From the NCBI RefSeq assembly GCF_018069805.1, contig NZ_JAGPYN010000019.1:18025-82024 (forward strand): a DNA stretch of 64,000 nucleotides, in the 5' to 3' direction. Shown one piece after another: positions 10,946 to 19,969 of the stretch. The notes beneath the pieces are model-generated. The model was not told where the DNA came from, searched no databases, and worked only from the letters and a program-made list of their open reading frames with translations. Source of the DNA: Pseudoalteromonas ostreae (lineage in GTDB: Bacteria; Pseudomonadota; Gammaproteobacteria; Enterobacterales; Alteromonadaceae). Each line of letters begins with the position of its first letter. Position 1 is the stretch's first letter. The translations under genes and the position numbers were made by a program.

Positions 10946-12713
10946 CCCCCAACCAAAACGCGTGCAGCAAACTACACTGCGCGCGTTTTTAAAAACGCAC
11001 TCCAATCACGCCGGTAGCCTTCTAAAGATTAGTATTGCATTAGGAACATTTAACGCACTACTAATGATTACCAGCGCCTATTTAGTAGCGAGTTCGATCC
11101 ATTTAGTGATGTTTCAACAAGCAGACTTAGCCACCATAACCCCGTCACTTTGGTCATTAGCTGCACTGATTTTAGCCCGTGCTGTGTTGCTTGGATTTTC
11201 GCAACGGATCAGCGCCAAGGCTGCGCTTAAAATCAAAACAGCGATGCGTCACACGTTACTTAAAAAGCTAACATTGCTTGGGCCTAGCTATATTGAGCAA
11301 CACGGCCATGGCGCAACCTTAAATACCTTACACAACGGTGTAGAAGCACTGCACGATTATTACGCTAACTATTTACCGAGTGTGGCTTACAGCGCATTAA
11401 TTCCTTTAGCTATCTTGATGGTGATTTTCCCAACCGACTGGAAAGCGGGCTTGATCTTTTTATTTACCGCACCACTAATTCCATTTTTTATGATTTTAGT
11501 GGGTCACAAAGCTGAACAACTTAACCAACAACGTTGGCAGCAACTGGCCGTATTGGGTAATTACTTTTTTGATCGCGTACAAGGGCTTACACAACTTAAG
11601 TTATTTAATGCGACAAAACGTGAATTAAAACAGATAGCCAAAATTTCTGATGATTTTCGCCATGCAACTTTAAGCGTATTAAAAATTGCATTTTTGTCGT
11701 CCTTTGCGCTGGAGTTTTTAGCCACCATCAGCGTGGCATTGGTGGCTGTGATCATCGGTTTCCGGCTATTTTTTGGCACCTTAGACTTTGCGACTGGTTT
11801 TGTGGTGTTATTACTTGCCCCGGAATTTTATTTACCGTTGCGTCAATTAGGCAGTCATTACCATGCCAAGTTAGAAGGCATAAGTGCAGCGGCAGATATG
11901 CTCAAAATATTGAATGAACCCATTGCTGGTGACAATAACAGCTCCCGCGCTGGGCTTTCCCAATTAAGCCTTGAGCGTATCGAACAACTGCAGATCGATA
12001 ACTTAAACTTTTATTATCCAGACAGTAATGAAGGCGTTAAAAATATTAATCTCACTTTTTCTGGCACCGGTTTGTATGCAATTATTGGTCAAAGTGGTGC
12101 TGGTAAAAGCACCTTACTGGATTGTTTGTTAGGGTTTCATCCACAGGTTGTCACAACAATCAAGGTTGATCAGCAGCAGCTAAGCCAATCGGATATTAGC
12201 CAATGGCAGCAACATATTGCTTGGATCCCACAACAGCCAACATTATTGTTCAACACTATTAAGGCCAATTTAGTGCTCGCAAAACCAGATGCTACAACCG
12301 CGCAATTAGAAGCCGCAGCCAAGCAAGCTGGTGCACTTGAGTTTATCAATGCATTACCTCAGGGCTTTGATACCCATATTGGTGAGCAAGGAGAAGGGCT
12401 TTCTGGCGGGCAAAAACAGCGCATCGCTTTAGCACGGGCATTTTTAAAACAAGCACCTATTTTAGTGCTTGATGAACCCACCGCGCACCTTGATAGCCAA
12501 ACTGAGCAATTAGTGCAAACAGCAATTAATCAATACGCGAAAGACCACCTGGTTGTAGTGATCGCTCATCGTTTAAATACTATCGAGCAGGCTAAGCAGG
12601 TACTGGTAATGAAAGATGGCAGCGTAATTGAACAAGGCGATTTTAAAGGTTTGCTCAATCAGCATGGCGTACTGTTTGATTTAGTAAATGCAAGGAGCAC
12701 ACAAAATGACTGA
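10935..12713 (+). CDS. cydD: Glutathione/cysteine ABC exporter subunit CydD
   Basis: CydD pairs with CydC in a heterodimeric ABC transporter of the inner membrane that moves reduced thiols to the periplasm and is needed to assemble bd oxidase. A six-helix transmembrane domain comes first. The nucleotide-binding domain carries Walker A GQSGAGKST, the signature LSGGQKQR and Walker B ILVLDEP. I chose the ATG at 10935, inside the end of cydX, giving 592 residues. An ATG-type start further upstream would overlap most of cydX. The 3' end overlaps cydC by 8 bases. Confidence 0.95.
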   Translation: MTTNPQPKRVQQTTLRAFLKTHSNHAGSLLKISIALGTFNALLMITSAYLVASSIHLVMFQQADLATITPSLWSLAALILARAVLLGFSQRISAKAALKIKTAMRHTLLKKLTLLGPSYIEQHGHGATLNTLHNGVEALHDYYANYLPSVAYSALIPLAILMVIFPTDWKAGLIFLFTAPLIPFFMILVGHKAEQLNQQRWQQLAVLGNYFFDRVQGLTQLKLFNATKRELKQIAKISDDFRHATLSVLKIAFLSSFALEFLATISVALVAVIIGFRLFFGTLDFATGFVVLLLAPEFYLPLRQLGSHYHAKLEGISAAADMLKILNEPIAGDNNSSRAGLSQLSLERIEQLQIDNLNFYYPDSNEGVKNINLTFSGTGLYAIIGQSGAGKSTLLDCLLGFHPQVVTTIKVDQQQLSQSDISQWQQHIAWIPQQPTLLFNTIKANLVLAKPDATTAQLEAAAKQAGALEFINALPQGFDTHIGEQGEGLSGGQKQRIALARAFLKQAPILVLDEPTAHLDSQTEQLVQTAINQYAKDHLVVVIAHRLNTIEQAKQVLVMKDGSVIEQGDFKGLLNQHGVLFDLVNARSTQND

Positions 12714-14439
12714 CTTTATGCGCTTGCTTAAATTATGTAAGCCGCATCTAGGCGCTATGCTATTAGGTGCTTTTTTGGCGACACTGACCGTACTGGCTAA
12801 CGTTGCCCTACTGGCTATTTCTGGTTGGTTTTTAGCCTCAATGGCAGCAGCAGGTTTAGCAGGCGTACAGCTGAACTACTTCACGCCTGCGGGCACAATT
12901 AGGTTTTTAGCAATCGTAAGAACAGCGTCTCGTTACGGCGAGCGACTACTAACTCACAACGCCACTTTTTTACTGTTAAGTGAAATTCGTGTCAGTGTTT
13001 TTAACACACTAAGCCAGCTGAGTAATGTTGATTTAGCGATGAGCCGCAGCGCGGATCTATTTAACCGTATGCAAAATGATGTTGAAGCGCTCGATAAGTT
13101 TTATTTAAACGTATTACTACCGATGATTATTGCGCTTATAAGCGTGCCAATTGTGCTGATATTTATGAGCGCATATAACGCCGATGTCGCACTGCTGTGC
13201 TTTATCACGCTACTTTTAGTCGGCGTTCTATTACCTTTAATGTTGAGTAAGCAACTACAACAAACCGCTGAACTCGAGACAAAATATTCAGCAACGTTGC
13301 GCGCAGAGCTATCTGACACTTTAAGCGGACTCAGAGAGCTGGCTATATATCAAGCCACTGAGCAACAAGTTGAACAGTGTCGTACAGCCAGTGAGCGCTA
13401 TAATCAGCAGTTATTTACACGCCACAATGCAGAAGCAACCAGTAGTGGTTTATCACTGCTTATAGTGCAATTAAGCATGCTGGGCGCGATTGTGATAGTT
13501 GCGCCACTGGTTTATAACGCCACTATGGTGAATGTTGAATTAGCCATGCTCAGTTTGTTTGTACTTGCTAGTTTTGAAACCGTGCTAACACTCCCCAATG
13601 CTTTTATTCAATTACCCGTAGCATTGAGCGCTGCAAAACGTATTTTTGATTTAGAAGATCAACTGCGCCCTATTACTCACTGTACTGAAGAGCTAGTGGC
13701 AGTACAACCTTTAGGGCTTGAGTTAAAACATCTAAGCTATTGTTATCATCCGGATACCTATGCGTTAAATGATATCAACCTAACAATCTCAGCACTGCAA
13801 AAAGTGGCCATTGTCGGCCAAAGTGGCAGCGGGAAAAGTACCCTGGTTAATTTACTCAGTGGTTTATGGCCACAGCAAGGTGGAGCAATAAACCTAACCT
13901 CGACAGACAAAACCATTGAAATTAATACCCTTAGTCAGCAAAATCGCTGCGAACTGATTAATATAGTCGCGCAGCAACATCATATTTTTGATGGCACCAT
14001 TGCTGATAATTTGCGTTATGCCGCCCCAACAGCAAGCAAGACGCAAATGCTTGCGGCTTGCCAACAAGCGCAGCTTGCTGGTTGGTTGGATGATTTAAAA
14101 CAAGGCTTAAATACTCGTTTAGGTACAGGTGGTAGAAGCTTATCGCGGGGGCAATCAAGGCGGTTAGCGTTAGCGCAAGCACTACTTCGTGCGCCAGCTA
14201 TTTTAGTACTTGATGAGCCGACTGAGGGACTCGATAATCAATCTAAACATCAGGTTATGGATGCGATATTAACCAGCATGCAGCATTGTACTGTGATCAG
14301 CATAACTCATGATCCTGCCTTACTTGCCAATATGGATAAAGTGATTTGGCTAGAGCAAGGACAAGTAAAAGCCATCGCAACGCATCAACAATTATTAACA
14401 GAGCACGATGATTACGTTAACTTGATCACACGCTTTTAA
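12706..14439 (+). CDS. cydC: Glutathione/cysteine ABC exporter subunit CydC
   Basis: CydC is the partner half-transporter of CydD. The N-terminal membrane domain is followed by an ATPase domain with Walker A GQSGSGKST, a signature segment LSRGQSRR and Walker B ILVLDEP. The signature reads LSRGQ rather than LSGGQ, a departure I also regard as normal for CydC-like subunits. The start at 12706 has AAGGAG upstream and gives 577 residues. It is the last gene of the cyd unit. Confidence 0.95.
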   Translation: MTDFMRLLKLCKPHLGAMLLGAFLATLTVLANVALLAISGWFLASMAAAGLAGVQLNYFTPAGTIRFLAIVRTASRYGERLLTHNATFLLLSEIRVSVFNTLSQLSNVDLAMSRSADLFNRMQNDVEALDKFYLNVLLPMIIALISVPIVLIFMSAYNADVALLCFITLLLVGVLLPLMLSKQLQQTAELETKYSATLRAELSDTLSGLRELAIYQATEQQVEQCRTASERYNQQLFTRHNAEATSSGLSLLIVQLSMLGAIVIVAPLVYNATMVNVELAMLSLFVLASFETVLTLPNAFIQLPVALSAAKRIFDLEDQLRPITHCTEELVAVQPLGLELKHLSYCYHPDTYALNDINLTISALQKVAIVGQSGSGKSTLVNLLSGLWPQQGGAINLTSTDKTIEINTLSQQNRCELINIVAQQHHIFDGTIADNLRYAAPTASKTQMLAACQQAQLAGWLDDLKQGLNTRLGTGGRSLSRGQSRRLALAQALLRAPAILVLDEPTEGLDNQSKHQVMDAILTSMQHCTVISITHDPALLANMDKVIWLEQGQVKAIATHQQLLTEHDDYVNLITRF

Positions 14440-14521
14440 TCAAAATTCAACGCTCCCTTAGAGTGATAAAGGTATCAACTGAGCTGCAACTGAATTAAAG
14501 TAAATACAAAACAGTGAATAC

Positions 14522-14560
14522 AAAAAAGCCACCATATTAACTTAATAACTGGTGGCTTTT
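14522..14560. terminator. Bidirectional terminator between cydC and lpxA
   Basis: AAAAGCCACC (14524-14533) pairs with GGTGGCTTTT (14551-14560) around an AT-rich loop. It separates the convergent ends of cydC and lpxA and insulates the cyd unit from the envelope cluster. Confidence 0.85.
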
Positions 14561-14578
14561 ATACACAGCATAAACGAA

Positions 14579-15349
14579 TTAACGAATAATACCGCGTTCA
14601 GAATTTTTCACAAAATCAACCATTAACTGTACTGCTGGGTACTTAGCGGCATCATCTGCAAGCGCTGCAAGTGCCTCTTCAACACCTAAGCTCTTACGGT
14701 ATAATGTTTTATAAGCACGGCGTGTTGCCATTACTTCATCGCTTTCAAAACCACGACGTTTCATACCTTCAGTATTAATTGCAACTGGGCCTGCTGGTGT
14801 GCCTATAGTTGTTACAAATGGTGGGACGTCTTTATTCACGCCAGAATACATACCAACAAACGCATGTGCACCCACTTTGCAAAACTGATGAATTCCTGAA
14901 TTGCCCGCTAAGATAACCCAGTCACCAATATGTACATGGCCTGCAACAGATGCATTATTAGCAAAAATAACGTTGTCGCCAATCACCGCATCATGCGCTA
15001 CGTGAGTGTAAGCCATAAACAAGTTATTGCTACCAATCTTAGTCACACCTTGGTCTTGGGTAGTACCCCGATGGATGGTGGCACATTCACGAATAACATT
15101 GTTATCGCCAATGATCAGTGTTGTTGGCTCATTATTATACTTTTTGTCTTGGCAGGCTTCACCTACAGACGCAAATTGAAATATATGATTGCCTGAACCT
15201 ATTGTTGATGGGCCTTTGACCACAACATGAGATTCGATAATGCTGTTGTCACCAATAACCACATCGTTGCCAATGTAGCTATACGGGCCAACCGATACAT
15301 TATTACCTAACTTTGCACCTGGTTCGATTATCGCTGTAGGATGGATCAC
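14579..15349 (-). CDS. lpxA: Acyl-ACP--UDP-N-acetylglucosamine O-acyltransferase
   Basis: LpxA performs the first step of lipid A synthesis, adding an R-3-hydroxyacyl chain to UDP-GlcNAc. Repeated hexapeptides (for example IGDNSI, IGDNNV, IGDNVI) form the left-handed beta helix. H in YTHVAHDAVIGD is the catalytic base region, and the C-terminal helical domain is present. I chose the GTG at 15349, two bases after the fabZ stop and preceded by a purine-rich GAGAAGAGAG. This gives 256 residues starting MIHPTA. A GTG at 15373 would add eight residues and overlap fabZ. Confidence 0.95.
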   Translation of the reverse strand: MIHPTAIIEPGAKLGNNVSVGPYSYIGNDVVIGDNSIIESHVVVKGPSTIGSGNHIFQFASVGEACQDKKYNNEPTTLIIGDNNVIRECATIHRGTTQDQGVTKIGSNNLFMAYTHVAHDAVIGDNVIFANNASVAGHVHIGDWVILAGNSGIHQFCKVGAHAFVGMYSGVNKDVPPFVTTIGTPAGPVAINTEGMKRRGFESDEVMATRRAYKTLYRKSLGVEEALAALADDAAKYPAVQLMVDFVKNSERGIIR

Positions 15350-15351
15350 AA

Positions 15352-15804
15352 TTAAAGCTCTCTTCTCGCACACATGATTTCGGCACTACATACTATTTTA
15401 CCATCAACTTTTGCTTCTGCTGCAAACTTCCAAATATTACGACGCTCTTTTAAAAATTGAACGTGTAAGTGCATGGTGTCACCAGGCGTTACTGGTTGTT
15501 TAAAGCGCGCATTATCTATCGCTGCAAATAAATATAGCTCATTGTCACTGCGATTTTCGACAGTTTTAAAACCCAATAAACCGGTTGCCTGTGCCATAGC
15601 TTCTAAAATTAATACACCAGGAAAAATTGGCTGGTTTGGAAAGTGACCTGTAAAAATAGGTTCATTAAAGGTTACGTTCTTTATCGCATGCAACGATTCA
15701 CCAGGGGTGAAATCAAGTACACGGTCAACCAGTAGCATCGGGTAACGATGTGGAAGTAAATTTAAAATTTCTTGTATATCAAGGCTATTTAATTCGTTTG
15801 CCAA
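15352..15804 (-). CDS. fabZ: 3-hydroxyacyl-ACP dehydratase FabZ
   Basis: FabZ dehydrates 3-hydroxyacyl-ACP in fatty acid elongation and competes with LpxA/LpxD for hydroxyacyl-ACP, which fits its place between them. The hotdog fold shows [13 protein letters not shown] with the catalytic His, [22 protein letters not shown] with the catalytic Glu, and the normal C-terminus. I chose the TTG at 15804, which has AAGGAT at the right distance and gives 150 residues. A TTG at 15828 would give 158 residues but lacks a ribosome-binding site. Both candidate starts are TTG. Confidence 0.95.
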   Translation of the reverse strand: MANELNSLDIQEILNLLPHRYPMLLVDRVLDFTPGESLHAIKNVTFNEPIFTGHFPNQPIFPGVLILEAMAQATGLLGFKTVENRSDNELYLFAAIDNARFKQPVTPGDTMHLHVQFLKERRNIWKFAAEAKVDGKIVCSAEIMCARREL

Positions 15805-15831
15805 AATAGCATCCTTATTTGTGTTCAACGT

Positions 15832-16854
15832 TCATGACTTATTTAATGCTTCCAGCGCCTTAAGACGGTTTTTCATGTCTGAAAGGTTTCGCAAGTGAGC
15901 AATAGACTTTCGCCATTCTTTATTTGTCGTATGTGGTATGCCTGATGAATATACACCTGGCTCTGTGATCGACTTAGTCACCATACTCATGCCCGTTATT
16001 ATAACACCATCGCACACAGACATGTGACCGTTAATTGCTGACATACCGCCGATTTGGCAATTTTTACCGATAGTAACACTGCCAGCTAACACAGTACATC
16101 CTGCAACAGCAGTGCCTGAGCCAATTTCAACATTATGGGCAATTTGACATTGGTTATCAATAATCACATTGCTGTGAATAATCGTGTCATCAATTGCACC
16201 ACGATCAATCGTACTACCAGCGCCAATCTCAACCTTGTCACCAATGATAACACGACCAAGCTGAGGAATTTTTATCCATTGGCCTTTATCATTTGCATAA
16301 CCAAAGCCATCACTGCCGATTACGCTACTTGATTGAAATAAGCAATCACTGCCAATTTCTACATCATGATAGACACTGACGTTCGCCCATAATTTTGTGC
16401 TATTGCCTATTTTTGTGTTTTCACCAATAAAGCAATTAGCACCTATTTGCGCGTTATCAGCAATCACCGCTCCGGCTTCAATCACCACATTAGCTGCAAT
16501 AGCAGCTGTGCTTGCAACTGTGGCATCAGGATGGATCACCGCACTTGGGTGAATACTTTGTGATGCTGAGCGTGGCGTAGTATCGAGTAACTGGGCTAGT
16601 TTTGCATAGCAAACATAAGGGTTTGCAACAATGAGCTTATTCCCTTGATAGTACTCTACGTCTGCGGCAGATAGGATCACTGCCCCCGCTTGAGTATCAC
16701 TAAGTTGTGAGCGATATTTCTTATTCGCTAAAAATGCGATATGCCCAGATTGGGCATTTGCAAGTGTAGCAATTTTTGAGATTTCCAAAGCGCCGTCACC
16801 ATCAAGCTCGGCGCCTAGAAGTTCCGCAATCTGCGAAAGCGTATAATTATGCAT
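15832..16854 (-). CDS. lpxD: UDP-3-O-(3-hydroxyacyl)glucosamine N-acyltransferase
   Basis: LpxD adds the second hydroxyacyl chain, at the 2-amino group, in lipid A synthesis. An N-terminal uridine-binding domain (about residues 1-100) is followed by a long left-handed beta helix rich in IGxxxxI hexapeptides. The catalytic His lies in the CQIAHNVEIG segment. A C-terminal helix ends the 340-residue chain. The start is nine bases after the skp stop. Confidence 0.96.
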   Translation of the reverse strand: MHNYTLSQIAELLGAELDGDGALEISKIATLANAQSGHIAFLANKKYRSQLSDTQAGAVILSAADVEYYQGNKLIVANPYVCYAKLAQLLDTTPRSASQSIHPSAVIHPDATVASTAAIAANVVIEAGAVIADNAQIGANCFIGENTKIGNSTKLWANVSVYHDVEIGSDCLFQSSSVIGSDGFGYANDKGQWIKIPQLGRVIIGDKVEIGAGSTIDRGAIDDTIIHSNVIIDNQCQIAHNVEIGSGTAVAGCTVLAGSVTIGKNCQIGGMSAINGHMSVCDGVIITGMSMVTKSITEPGVYSSGIPHTTNKEWRKSIAHLRNLSDMKNRLKALEALNKS

Positions 16855-16863
16855 ATATCAATT

Positions 16864-17382
16864 CTATTGCTTACTTACTTGATCAACAACTTTACTTGAT
16901 AAATCAACTACCGTTTTAGGGTTAAAGTAGATAGTTGTATCTTTAACTTTAACTTCATCGTACTTTCCATCTTTGGCAATCTCTTCGATTGCTTTGATGA
17001 TAATACCTTGAACTTTAGCTAGCTCTTGGTTTTGACGAGTTTTAATTTCTTGCTCTAAAGGACGACCTTTTTCAGCAAGGTTTTTTTGCATGCCTTCCAC
17101 TTTTTCACGCAACGCGTCTTTTTGCGCTTGGCTCATTGTAGTGCTTTCACGCTTGAATTTTTCTGCTTCAAAACGGATATCGCCCTGGAGCTTTTCAAGT
17201 TCTTGACGACGCTCAGCAAATTCAGCTTGTAGTGTTTGCTCAACTTTTGCCATTTGTGGGATTTGCTTATAGATTTCTTGCATATCTACAATGCCTACTT
17301 TATGTGCAAAAGCACTTGCAGAAGTACCCATCATAAGTGTTGCTAAAATGGCAATTGCCGATGATTTAAATGATTTTTTCAC
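16864..17382 (-). CDS. skp: Periplasmic chaperone Skp (OmpH)
   Basis: Skp is a trimeric jellyfish-shaped chaperone that holds unfolded outer-membrane proteins in the periplasm for BamA. A signal peptide ends near SAFA at about residue 26, followed by HKVGIVDMQEIY, the conserved start of the family. Long charged coiled-coil arms cover the middle of the 172-residue protein. It lies 11 bases downstream of bamA, its client pathway partner. Confidence 0.95.
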   Translation of the reverse strand: MKKSFKSSAIAILATLMMGTSASAFAHKVGIVDMQEIYKQIPQMAKVEQTLQAEFAERRQELEKLQGDIRFEAEKFKRESTTMSQAQKDALREKVEGMQKNLAEKGRPLEQEIKTRQNQELAKVQGIIIKAIEEIAKDGKYDEVKVKDTTIYFNPKTVVDLSSKVVDQVSKQ

Positions 17383-17393
17383 AAAAAACTCCT

Positions 17394-19865
17394 TTAGAAT
17401 GTATTACTAATATTAAAGCTGATGGTCTTCGTATCGTCATCTTCTTCTTGTTGCAATGGATACGCAAAACTGATCAGCATAGGACCCATAGGTGAGATCC
17501 ACTGCAATGATAAACCGGTTGATACCCTAAAGCGCAGCGGATCTGAATAATCCTCAAGCTTAGCGCGTTCATTCGGCCCTAAATTTTTATAACGATCAAC
17601 GTTAAATTCAGTATCCCATACATTTGCAGCATCAACAAAGAAACTGGTACGTACAGAGCTGGTATTCTCTTCATCCAAAAATGGGGTTGGCACAATTAAC
17701 TCCATGCCTGCAACCGCTTTAGCATTACCACCAATACGTCCTCGCGTTGTTAACACATCAAACTCTGGCGAGCCGCCTATATTGCCTGTAACGCCGCCAT
17801 CTTTCGATGGTGTGCCAGGAATTTGTTGTGGTGTACGCGATATTGCACGCGGCAAAATAGTATTACGGTCAAAACCTCGTAATTCCATTTCGGTTATACG
17901 GAAATACTCTTGAAATGGCAGTGTTTGGTCGTAACCATTCTTATCGCCATAACCATTACCATAGCCAAATGCAGCACGCGTTGAGAATACCCACCGATGG
18001 TTATCACTGATTGGCCAATAAAAACGCGAGTCATAATTTAACTTAAAGTAAGTTAAATCAGAGTTTGGCGTAGTACCAGTTAAGTTTAATGTTTGACGCG
18101 AACCAGCCGTTGGGAATAAACCACGGTTTACTGTCACACGAGACCAGCCAACGCTGAGTTCGTACTTAGTAAAATCAAATCCTTTATCTGGGTTATTCAC
18201 GTCTAGGAAGGTCTCACGCATAACACGAGTTTGCTCATATTCAGCAATCTCAGATAACTCTTCTTGGATCCACTTAACGCCAAAGTTGATACGGTTTACC
18301 GCATCAATCGGAAAGCCTATATTTGTACCAATACCATAACTCTTCGATTTGTAATCGATAAGGCTAAACTTACTTGCATCATAATTACTGTAAAAAATGC
18401 TACTGCCTTGCGATACACCATCTGGGGTAAAGTAAGGGTCAGTATACGATACGCTAACACGTTCTGAACCGCGAGAGGTATTGATATTAAAACCAATTTG
18501 GTTACCCGTGCCTAAGAAGTTAGATTCAGTCACACCGATATTAAATTGCAGACCTAAGTAAGAACCATAAGCAAGGCCTGCGTTAAAGCTACCAGCTGAT
18601 TGCTCTTTAACGGTAAAATCGACATCAACTTGGTCATCAATGCCCGGTACTGGCACAACATTAAAATCAACTTTTTCCATATATGGTAGACGTTGAATTT
18701 GCAATTTTGAGCGTTCAAGGTTTTGATTTGATAACCATGCACCTTCAAGCTGGGTCATTTCACGACGTAATACTTCATCTGCGGTATTTTGGTTGCCACC
18801 AACAATAATACGACGCACATATACACGCTGCCCAGGTTTTACTGATAGCGTTAACTGCACTTCTTTGGTTTCGTCATCAATTTCAGGGATTGTACGTACT
18901 TCCGCATTGGCATAACCAAAACGCGCTAAATAGCTTTTAATAAACTCTTCAGACGAAGTAACCACTGAACCGTTATAAAGTTCACCAGCACGAAGTGGTA
19001 TAACACTTTTAATTAGCTCTTCGCGACCAAGTAAATCACCGATGAAATCAAAGCCTTTCACTTTGTATTTAACGCCTTCGGTGATGTTAGCTGTTACATA
19101 CACAGACTCACGCTCTGGGCTCACTGATACTTGGGTTGAGTCAATATTAAAACGTAAGTAACCACGGTCTAGATAATAACTACGAATTTTCTCAAGGTCG
19201 CCTTCGATGGTTTGTTTCTGGTAGCGATCGCTGCCCATAAACTGCCACCAAGGTAAATCTTGTTGTGACTCAACAAGTGCCAACAAGTCTTCATCACTAA
19301 ATAATTCGTTACCAACTAAGTTGATCTGACGAATAGATGCGGCGTCGCCTTCATCAAACTCAAGTTTTAGCTTAACGCGGTTACGCGGTAACTTAGTGAT
19401 ACTGACATCAATTTTAGCGTTGTATTTACCAATACTGTGGAAAAACTCTATTAAGCCTTTCTCGATGTTATCAACCACCGTTTTATCCAGTGGTTCACCT
19501 TGGCGAATATCTTGCTGATCAAGCGACTGAGTAAGTTGCTCGTCTTTAATGTCTTTATTACCATCAAACTCAATAACACTAATTGTTGGGCGCTCAGTTA
19601 CTCTAAAAATAACATTATTGCCATCACGTAGTGCCTTGATATTGTCGAAGTGACCAGAGTTATACAAAGACTTAATCGTTTTTGAAATTGTATAGTCATC
19701 AACACTATCACCCACGTTAATAGGAATATGTGTTAATGCCGCTCCCAACGCTACGCGCTGCAAACCTTCAACTTTTAAATCGTCAACAATAAAGGAGTTT
19801 TGGCCTAGGGCTGCAAAGCTAGCACCTAATAAACTTGTTACTGCCAAATGTTTTTTTATAGCCAT
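17394..19865 (-). CDS. bamA: Outer membrane protein assembly factor BamA
   Basis: BamA is the central pore of the BAM complex that inserts beta-barrel proteins into the outer membrane. A signal peptide is followed by five POTRA domains (about residues 25-425) and a 16-strand barrel. The barrel contains the VRGF-type loop motif seen here as LRGFDRNTILP, and the chain ends in a terminal Phe. I chose the ATG at 19865 because it begins directly with a signal peptide, giving 823 residues. A GTG at 19907 would put 14 polar residues ahead of the signal. Confidence 0.96.
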   Translation of the reverse strand: MAIKKHLAVTSLLGASFAALGQNSFIVDDLKVEGLQRVALGAALTHIPINVGDSVDDYTISKTIKSLYNSGHFDNIKALRDGNNVIFRVTERPTISVIEFDGNKDIKDEQLTQSLDQQDIRQGEPLDKTVVDNIEKGLIEFFHSIGKYNAKIDVSITKLPRNRVKLKLEFDEGDAASIRQINLVGNELFSDEDLLALVESQQDLPWWQFMGSDRYQKQTIEGDLEKIRSYYLDRGYLRFNIDSTQVSVSPERESVYVTANITEGVKYKVKGFDFIGDLLGREELIKSVIPLRAGELYNGSVVTSSEEFIKSYLARFGYANAEVRTIPEIDDETKEVQLTLSVKPGQRVYVRRIIVGGNQNTADEVLRREMTQLEGAWLSNQNLERSKLQIQRLPYMEKVDFNVVPVPGIDDQVDVDFTVKEQSAGSFNAGLAYGSYLGLQFNIGVTESNFLGTGNQIGFNINTSRGSERVSVSYTDPYFTPDGVSQGSSIFYSNYDASKFSLIDYKSKSYGIGTNIGFPIDAVNRINFGVKWIQEELSEIAEYEQTRVMRETFLDVNNPDKGFDFTKYELSVGWSRVTVNRGLFPTAGSRQTLNLTGTTPNSDLTYFKLNYDSRFYWPISDNHRWVFSTRAAFGYGNGYGDKNGYDQTLPFQEYFRITEMELRGFDRNTILPRAISRTPQQIPGTPSKDGGVTGNIGGSPEFDVLTTRGRIGGNAKAVAGMELIVPTPFLDEENTSSVRTSFFVDAANVWDTEFNVDRYKNLGPNERAKLEDYSDPLRFRVSTGLSLQWISPMGPMLISFAYPLQQEEDDDTKTISFNISNTF

Positions 19866-19969
19866 TTTATTATCTTTATCCTTTACAACGGTATTACCGC
19901 TCAACACCTTAAAATTATACTTTAGCGGTGTTTTACAATCGTGTTTTAATTCGAGACTGTCGCAATTGC

